Assembly: GCA_030522415.1 (NCBI GenBank)
Contig: CM060118.1
Span: 31,299,651-31,363,650 of the forward strand
DNA: 64,000 nucleotides
Direction of reading: 5' to 3'
Source of the DNA: Channallabes apus
Taxonomy: Eukaryota; Chordata; Actinopteri; Siluriformes; Clariidae
Shown: positions 56,517 through 64,000 of the stretch, one piece after another
Layout of the letters: each line of letters begins with the position of its first letter
Position numbering within the stretch: the stretch's first letter is position 1
Translations under genes and position numbers: made by a program
Notes under the pieces: generated by a model
Seen by the model: only the letters and a program-made list of their open reading frames with translations
Databases searched by the model: none
Told to the model about the DNA's origin: nothing

Positions 56517-56828
56517 TTTAAACTATATATTACACACATACATATTTATATATATATATATATATATTGTGGTTTTATCCGATTTAATCGATATACATAT
56601 AATGTATGTATGTATGTAGATGGCAAGTTGACAGTGTTTATATATAAAAAAATACTGTAAACTTGCCATCTGCAATTATTGTTAAAAACAAATGTTGGTA
56701 TGGTTTTATATATAATAAGCAAAACATCAAAGTAAAGAAGCGCTCAGCTTTATCCGATTAATCGATTAATCGAAACAATAATCGGCCAACTAACCGATTA
56801 TCAGAATAATCGTTAGTTGCAGCCCTAA

Positions 56829-59540
56829 TCTCCAGTATACTAATCACCAGCCTACCTGTCATCTGCACATGTTTCTTACCGGTTCCTGCCAATACATGTT
56901 TTTTTTGTTTTTTTCTAATTCTTGAATCATTCATAGGTCACTGTGTGGCTTAACAAACAAAAACATCCGCAAATGAAAATTAGACTTGATTAAGTCCTGC
57001 AGGAAGACTATATTAACATATGTGAAACATTCCTCAAGACAAGGCAGAGAAGTATGCTTGTTCTCCGTGCATCATGTTCAGAAGTGATGCTTCATCCATT
57101 CTGGAACTACAGTGTTAAAAGCTGGCCTGTGAAGAGTCCGTTTGAAGCAAACCATGGCCACTTCAAATTGTTTATTTATATCCTTAAGCTTATATTTAAT
57201 GGTTAAAAATGAAAACCTAACCGTTCTTACCATTCAGTCACATTATGCATATCCAGATGTTTATAAGAAAGGAATGTTACTGTATAGAACACATTTTACT
57301 TGAATACCCCTCAAGCTTGTGGTTAGCCAAAGTCTGTTCATTCTTCATCTTTCGCATCTGGGGTTTGAAAATGGTCTGCAGTCAGCATAAAATCCAACCG
57401 ACTCACTCACTCTCTAACAGTGTGCAAGAAGCTCAAATCTGTGGCATATCATGGGATGGTAAACCACTTAAACGCTGCACTTTAGGTACATACCTACCAA
57501 GCCAAATGTTTGTGTGCAGATAAAATCCTGCTTTAATTCCAAGCTAGTGCACATAGCTAATGATTAAAGTGGGAGGGGAAGAAAAAAAAAGAGAAAAAAA
57601 AAACCTGACAGACTTGAACTAATGTTTGAACAAGTCTTTGCGTCTTCCTAACTGCCAATTGTACAGCTCAAGTTCAACTCTATACACACAGCATTGCGGC
57701 ACAGAGGTGACTGGCAGAGTACTGACGGGTTCAGTGGAACTTTCAGCTGGCTCTATTATTACACCTCTGTTCCAGTGAAATCGCAGGTTTGCAGGCATTG
57801 TGGATGCACAACTGCATGATGCAGCAGTCTGCAAAGCTGCATGCTGTTGGTGAATCTGAGCAGTGCTGAATTCGGATGCGGACCATGGCTCCTCGAAGGC
57901 TCGGAATCTTTACGACTTCCCTCGTCACTGCGTTGTATCGACACGGGCAGGAAATTGCTGCAATAAACATTTTGGGTATCAAGATCAGAAAGCAAATATG
58001 CCTGCTTTGATAATGTCAGCAAGCAGCGTGCACGTATTACAGTACCTACTTCACCAGACAAAGTCTGTGTACCATTTCCCCTTCTATTATGCATGAGGAA
58101 ATTAATCATTCACTCCAAATATAGACAGTAACACATTGCAGTATGTAGAAAGGCAACTGATAAGGGTTTTACCATCTCGCACCGACATGCACACCAGTTT
58201 CACTGCGACTGGCAGAGACGCGGACCCGTCGTTTCACATCTCTTTCTAACCGATACCAAAATGCTCACAATGAAAAAACATACAAACGGTAGTGAAAGAC
58301 ATGTATCTGATGTGTATTGTACCAACAGAGGAAAAAAAAAAAAAGGGAAAATCCTGTGCAAATCATTTGCATGTTGCCTGTTTGCCTTTTAAGCCACAAT
58401 GAAAATGAGAGAGAGAGAGAGAGCATCCTCCAGCTGGCAGCAAACAAACCAATATGATATGATATATTATATGATATATGATATGATATATAAAGACCTA
58501 TAAAACTTATGTCATGCTTTGTGTTTAAAATATCTGGTGACTGATTTTTATATATATTTTTTTAAGTATTACATTTTAATTCACTGTGACTGAAATCTAT
58601 GACATCAATCGTATTTGATTTCTTCTTATAATCATGTTGTGGCATGATTAAAAACTGGCTATTCTAACTAGATTTCCTTCTCTGTGGGATGAATTTGGCC
58701 CTATGCTTAAAAATGACCTAAATAAAACTCGTGTCTCATACGTCATTCCAGTGTATGGGCCAGAAAACGAACGCTGGTACGGGTTAGATCCTTGTTTAGC
58801 GTTAGTTACTAGGTTACCGCTAATATTAATACTCGAATGCCAACTCTTTCTAAACTAAATTAAATTCAAAGTTTGAGAAGTTTTCTCCATTCTTGACCAA
58901 ATAACATTATTTCTAAATATAGCTTAGCAAATAGCCGGTTGTTGTTAATCTAGCGGTCCACATTGTAAGTCGGACCATCATCCTAGCTTAATTAAAAGTC
59001 TTTCTTAAATAAAAATTCAAGGTGCATGGAGGTATATTACAATATGTCTTTGTGGTCATGAGCTTTCCTGCTCCGCGCACCAGCCGTGAAGTTTTTCAAG
59101 CAATCAGAGCCAAATTCCACAACCCTCGTTCCATGCAAAAATGCATTCCAATGTTCAGCTGAGACTCTCATGAAGTCCCACTGAGCTAAATCAATCTGAT
59201 ATCCTTCACAATTTTGGTGTATTTTAGTACAAATTTAACTGTTTTCTTTCACAGGGACTTTCCAGTTAACCATAAGAGAGTTATGAACAAACCGTCCCTT
59301 TACATGTAGTAACTATAACACCCAGCACACATCTTGATACAGATTAAAGTGTCTTTAAAAAGGACACTTTGACTGATGGGACAAGCACCTGTAACCAGAT
59401 AGACAAACTAAAGAGATGAGTTCAGGATGCTGGATCAAATCTTTAAATCTTTTTCCTAATAGATATGATAAGAAGAAGGTGTAAAAGTCTAGACTTAGCT
59501 ATGATCATTGGAGATTTTATATTACACTAGTAGTGTGCGC
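56829..59540. other. Upstream intergenic stretch, about 2.7 kb
   Basis: Largely unassigned. The segment 57620-58110 has overlapping open frames on both strands (116 codons on minus) and more even composition, but no recognised protein, splice pattern or codon bias. (GA)n at 58408-58422 and a (GATAT)n-like tract at 58455-58490. Confidence 0.4.
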
Positions 59541-59548
59541 ATAAGGAG

Positions 59549-60468
59549 TAGGGCTGGGCGATATGGCTGAAAACTGTATCACGATATCAGTGTTTCATAT
59601 CGGTCGATATCGATAATTATTGATATTTTTTATGACCCATTTAAAATAAGGACCAGGAGAAGAATATATTATATTTAAACATTTTTATTTTAAACTTAAC
59701 CTTCTTATGATCATAGTCCCATCAGTTATTAAGACAGAAATGTCAACAAGCATGAAAAAAATCTAATAATTAAAATGTAAACATAATTCTAAAGTCACAA
59801 TGAACACTTAACAATTATCTCTTAACATTTAAGGTGCAAAATTAAAAGAAAATGTAAGAAATGCTTAATAAAGTGTAATAAAATAGTGAAATGCGTTTAT
59901 TATATCAGATGCCTTTAGAGAAAACTACAATAAAAATATATTGTTGTAATATATTTGAGTTTGATGTTAATTCACTGGCGGGCCACCAGGGGGCAATACC
60001 GCGCTGTATACTATATGTGTCGTGTGCACTGAATGCAGTAAAAGAAGAATACCGTTTTTCTCCATGCCTCCGTTTCTCACACAAAAAGCAAGTAATATTA
60101 TAGATTGTTATTTCTGCATATTGATGCAAACATAATTGTCATACCAAAGAATAAACTACCCGCCAATGTGGCTAGTGAGGCTAAAGTTATTACCCGCCAC
60201 AGCCGAATTTTACCTGCATTTGGCGGGTGCCAATTTCAACGCCGTCTTGTCTCCGTTTATGCTTCCTGAATCGCGACCGTACTACTTCCGGGTCCTAGAG
60301 CCGGTCGCGGAGCGAGTGCGCATGACAGCAACCAAACTAGCTTCACGACCTCTGTTTTCTTCCGACAAAGAATAAAAAATATCTAACGTTTATCGAACAC
60401 ATTTTTTATTGGTATCGATCACGTGTCTATCGCGAAACATATCGTTATCGTTTTATCGCCCAGGTCTA
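59549..60468 (-). mobile_element. Non-autonomous hAT element, GGGCGATA family, copy 3
   Basis: Flanks ATAAGGAG and ATAATGAG (7 of 8). The ends TAGGGCTGGGCGATATGGC and TTTTATCGCCCAGGTCTA are inverted. The interior is the reverse of 11739-12679, with the core at 60252-60320 (ACTTCCGGG) and the CTCF-like motif at 59977-59998. No transposase. Confidence 0.93.
59977..59998 (+). promoter_or_regulatory. CTCF-like motif inside hAT copy 3
   Basis: GGCGGGCCACCAGGGGGCAA on the plus strand contains the full CCACCAGGGGGC core and matches the motif in the copy at 12231-12252. Binding not shown. Confidence 0.55.
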
Positions 60469-61639
60469 ATAATGAGTATTGCATATTAAAGTAGTTTCAG
60501 TACAGAGCTGATGAGAAAATGAATCACTGACATGCTGACACTCGAGATCAAACAAATCACACTTTCGTTATCTCCTTTTTTTTCCTAGCAGAGAGATGCT
60601 TCTGTATCGGTCTGCACATCTGTCTGCAAATCATAAGAATAATGGGATAACTAATAGTAATGTAACTGAAACTTTTGCCTGAGAGAGAGAGAGAGAAGCA
60701 ATTCTCGGAAAAGACACATCTGGACTTGGAGATTGATGCAGAGGGGGGTTGAGGTTGCATGGACCACTGAACATCAGAAAATCAGGCAGTGAAAGACTGG
60801 CTTCTATAAAGCCCATCCTGCTGCTGCACGTTTTTTTATGTTTCTCTGCTCACTTCCACATGTCTTTATCAGAAATGGCACGAGTCCACTTTTCTTTCCT
60901 GATACTGAAATCTTGAGAACTGCCCTACATTGATGTGATTTTACTTTTTATCCGTCTGCTTTTTACTTTAAAGAGTTCGTTACATGAGCAAATCCACATA
61001 ACGATGCCTTTATCAGACGTCAATAAAATAAAACTCCATTAGTCATAATTTAAGCTCAAAGTCCTTATGTTGTTCACAGACTAATCAGAGATCTTCAATT
61101 TAAATCAGTCTACAAAAAAAAAAAAACCCACACGCACAACAGAGCTACATCTAAACTCCTACATGCGACACGAGCATGTCTGCTCTTAACCCAGTGAAAC
61201 AGCGCCATCCGTCTGCCACTTACGCAAGCTCTTTACATCAGGCCCATACTGTCCTCTAGCACTGCACACCTGAACGCTTTGACAGCAGGTCCTCTGGCCA
61301 AGTCGGATCTTTGTGAAAAAGCACCAGAAAAAAAAAGCAGACAGTGCGCGGAGGTCTGAGTCACTCATTCAGAGCTTTCAAAGTGCAGAATCACAAATAC
61401 ATCGCGCTGCACCGTACGGACAAAATGAGGTCATCATGTGCCAAAAAACAACGCAGGGATCCTGTAGTTCTGTTGTCCTGACTCTCTGCAGATAAATAAA
61501 TAGATCAGGTTTTATTCTAGATGTGAATGTTCAAGACAGAGAGAGAGAGAGAAATAATGCAAGAGAAACTACTTTTAAAGTGCAATCTGAGTGCAAAAAG
61601 GCTAAAAGTGCAAAAAGGCTAGCCTGCACAGTCCAATCC
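60469..61639. other. Upstream intergenic stretch
   Basis: (GA)n at 60681-60695 and 61538-61551, poly-A at 61113-61125. No gene recognised. Confidence 0.45.
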
Positions 61640-61836
61640 AATACATTTAGGCATCTGGCAGACGCTCTTATCCAGAGCGACTTACATTTTTATCTCATTA
61701 CACATCTGAGCAGTTGAGGGTTAAGGGCCTTGCTCAAGGGCCCAACAGTGGCAACTTGGTGGTTGTGGGTTTTGAACCTGGGATCTTCCGAACCGTAGTC
61801 CAATGCCTTAACCACTGAGCTACCCCTGGCCCCAAT
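61640..61836 (-). repeat. SINE family 2 copy
   Basis: ACATTTAGGCATCTGGCAGA, GAGGGTTAAGGGCCTTGCTC and TTAACCACTGAGCTACCCCT in the order of 29156-29343. The minus strand carries boxes A (TAGCTCAGTGG) and B-like (GGTTCAAAACC). CCAATA occurs on both sides, a possible short duplication. Confidence 0.9.
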
Positions 61837-61844
61837 AAAAGAGA

Positions 61845-62515
61845 TCCATCCATCCATCCGTCTTTAACCACTTATCCAAAGCTCAGCTAACTCTGACTGT
61901 GGAATCCCGAGGCGTTTCCAGGTCAGTGTGGAGATATAATCTCTCCATCTAGTCCTTGGTCTGCCACGTGGTCTCCTTCCAGCTGGATGTTCCTAGAACA
62001 CCTCCTTAGGGAGACTTCTTGGTGACATCATTACTAGATGCCCGATCCACCTCAACTGACTACTTTCCACGCAAAGGAGTAGCGGCTCACAGATGACGGA
62101 GCTTCTCATTCTACCTCTAAGAGAAAAGCCAGCTACGCTTGTGAGAAAACCCATTTCGATCTTGTCCTTTCGGTCATGACCCAATGCTCATGATCATAGG
62201 TGAGAATGAAGATCGGCCGGTAGATTGAGAGCTTTGCCTTTTGGCTCAACTCTCTTTTTGTCACAACAGTGCGCTAAAGCGACTGCAATACCATCCCCCG
62301 CTGCTCCGATTCTCCAGCCAACCTCACGTTCCAAATGTTCCATCATTCGTAACCAAGACCAAGGAGATACTTAGACTCCTTCGCTTGGGGTAACGACTCG
62401 CTTTCCACCTGGAGTAGACAATCCATCGGTTTCCTGCTGAGAACCATGGCCACAGATTTCGAGGTGCTGATCCTCATCCCTGCCGTTTCACACTCAGCTG
62501 CAAACCAATATATGA
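61845..62515 (-). pseudogene. RTE-type LINE, C-terminal part of reverse transcriptase ORF and 3' end
   Basis: Minus-strand fragments read MRISTSKSVAMVLSRK, then SQLRWIGHLVMMSPRSLP, which I recognise as the end of the reverse transcriptase polyprotein of RTE-like fish LINEs. Frameshifts and small deletions lie between (for example near 62180 and 62340). The 3' end is the (GGAT)n tail seen as CATCCATCCATC at 61848-61859. The 5' end is truncated at about 62515, directly before a Tc1 remnant. Confidence 0.85.
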
Positions 62516-62534
62516 GATTACGCAGCTCAAATTG

Positions 62535-62820
62535 CTGAAAAGGTTAAAGCTGGTTCCAATAGAAAGACATCAAAACAAAGTGCATCAGAGGTGTGTTATA
62601 ATTAGGCTAAATAGCTGCAGACGGTCAGGGCGTCCCACGTTGACCTGTGTCCCCCAACCTATGTCAAGTGTCTATGATGTGCATTTGAGCATCAGAACTG
62701 GACCATGGAACAAACGGGTCCTGCCATTCACATGGAGGTTAGTTTTACACATAACGCCTACTTAAACGTTGCCAACCAAGTACAACACTTCATGGAAATG
62801 TTATTCCCTGATGACAGAAT
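62535..62820 (+). mobile_element. Tc1-like transposase gene fragment
   Basis: AGCTGGTTCCAATAGAAAGA, GAGCATCAGAACTGGACCAT, GGTCCTGCCATTCACATGG and TATTCCCTGATGACAG occur in the order found in the transposase gene of the same Tc1 family as 53135-53703, but with the first catalytic region deleted. No terminal repeats are present. Confidence 0.7.
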
Positions 62821-63915
62821 AAAATGTTAATGAATAAAATAAATGTTATGGCTGACCTGTGTATATGGACAGACATTGGCAATGATGTCAACATTTCTAT
62901 TTTGTGTATAATACACGATCAAATCCATGTAGTTTAGAATAACTTCCCTTAAACCACATACTGTAGTGAAGGATTAATGTAACTGATTAAAGCATTAAGG
63001 GAGGTGAGGTTTAAAATGTTCTACTGTATTTCCACGAATGAGAGCCCTTAACATCAAGTCTGACGCTTTGCTGGCAAAAACTAAAGCATCAGATCGACTT
63101 AAATCAGCTTTTTTATTTTGTGGCGCAACACATCTGTGAAACAATCTTTCTGCAGAACAACGCACAATTCTTTGATTTAAAATGTTTCATTCTTTTTCTT
63201 CCTTTATCGCGGTGAGGTGACGGTACGATCTTATCCTTCCAGGAAACAATTCCCTTTCTTCTTGCACCATTGTGATACTGGACTGAGAGTATGATATTAA
63301 ATCAAGACCGTATGAGGAGGTTTAAAGCATGTTTAAACAGTAATATTCCAGTGTTACATGTTTAAGATCTCTAATCTGGGGTGACATTCTGGTTCATAAT
63401 GTCGGGTGCAATTTCCCTTTGTATGCTAGCAAGCTTTCAGTCGCACTTACAGTGTAAAGTGCATAAATGAGAATAAATAAGAGCGACAAAGAACAGCGGC
63501 ACATTTGTCGTTTTAACCTGTCGCGGATTAATCAAAAAAAAAAACTGGATTATCAATTAGTGTTATCTCTGTATGAGAGGTGTAGAGGGTTATAATGCTC
63601 AAAATTGATATCATATTTGCACGGGGCATTTGAGTCAAACGGGGACTTTTAATGGTGCAGAATAACAGAATGGCGTTATTGAAAGTTAGTAAAAATGTCT
63701 ATATAATCCCCTGCTACATTAATGCACTTACCCCAGTGTTTCACTAGTGCTTACATACCATATAGGTAGAAAGTTATTAGTACAGCAGAGCTATGAACTC
63801 CTTTATCGGATTGTAGCTCCCAGCCAAATGCCTGTAATGTGCAAGTGGTGTTCTTGAATAATTGCGTAGACTATTTCCGTAGACACATTTGTCTTATCCA
63901 CAAGTTGGTCGAAGT
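62821..63915. other. Upstream intergenic stretch to the right edge
   Basis: Nothing assigned with confidence. Confidence 0.4.
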
Positions 63916-63916
63916 C

Positions 63917-64000
63917 AGTGGTTCTCAAACATTTTCTCTCATTCCCCACTTAAGGGAGTTGGGCGAATTTTCAAGCCCCACTTGTCAACAAAACAATAAC
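63917..64000 (+). mobile_element. hAT-type terminal sequence, cut by the window edge
   Basis: AGTGGTTCTCAAACATTTTC followed by CCCCACTT blocks is the characteristic end of a widespread vertebrate hAT family. Only one end is inside the window. Confidence 0.6.

Larger units (their letters stand above)
55735..56828 (+). mobile_element. hAT-like element, TGCAAC family, copy 2, 5'-truncated, LINE piece inside
   Basis: Starts at GTTATCGATTAGTTGGGCTG, about 60 bp inside the 5' end of copy 1, and ends with ATAATCGTTAGTTGCAGCCC and TA, an intact 3' terminus. The body matches copy 1 at 47445-48120. It contains the same LINE piece at 56288-56516 and a small TA/CA tract at 56545-56570. No duplicated target site can be tested because the 5' end is missing. 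Confidence 0.85.

Overview
The window is vertebrate nuclear DNA, almost certainly from a teleost fish. It is AT-rich, full of (CA)n, (TA)n and (GA)n tracts, and has split genes with consensus splice sites. It carries the usual fish repeats: Tc1/mariner elements with IR/DR ends and TA target sites, hAT elements with 8-bp target duplications, tRNA-derived SINEs, and RTE- and L1-type LINE ends. The order or species cannot be fixed from the sequence alone; an otophysan fish such as a catfish is only a guess.

The one host gene I can support is eml4 (echinoderm microtubule-associated protein-like 4), on the minus strand. Exon 3 (118-250) and exon 2 (7609-7785) encode the conserved N-terminal coiled coil and the start of the basic linker. 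Splice sites and codon phases match at every junction. A candidate first coding exon (27599-27668) has a strong start context, a GTAAGA donor and the phase that exon 2 needs. On this reading bases 1-27598 are introns 3, 2 and 1 plus exons. About 36 kb from 27.7 kb to the right end is upstream intergenic DNA, in which I find no other host exon.

The rest is layered transposon DNA. Intron 2 holds two decayed Tc1 elements and a Tc1 3' end. Intron 1 holds hAT elements of at least three terminal families, one inserted inside another at 22.3-23.8 kb, plus an internally deleted Tc1 at 14.6 kb and SINE relics. Upstream are two more copies of the hAT family ending in TAGGGCTGCACGATA. There is also a near-perfect 338-bp palindrome carrying tRNA B-box sequences, a cluster of tRNA-like relics (35.2-38.7 kb) and a 165-bp tandem repeat that stays open on the minus strand (37.3-37.6 kb). 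At 47.4-50.1 kb a hAT-like element that had captured an L1-type LINE end was later hit by a Tc1 element. That Tc1 has the only full-length transposase frame in the window (340 codons). A second, reciprocally truncated copy of the hAT/LINE composite lies at 55.7-56.8 kb.

Points most worth follow-up: two hAT families with different ends share a GC-rich core with ETS-type CCGGAAGT sites; two of those copies carry a CTCF-like motif; a (CT)n microsatellite forms the polypyrimidine tract of eml4 exon 2; the 35.4-kb palindrome with internal Pol III B boxes; and the unexplained 165-bp coding-like tandem repeat.
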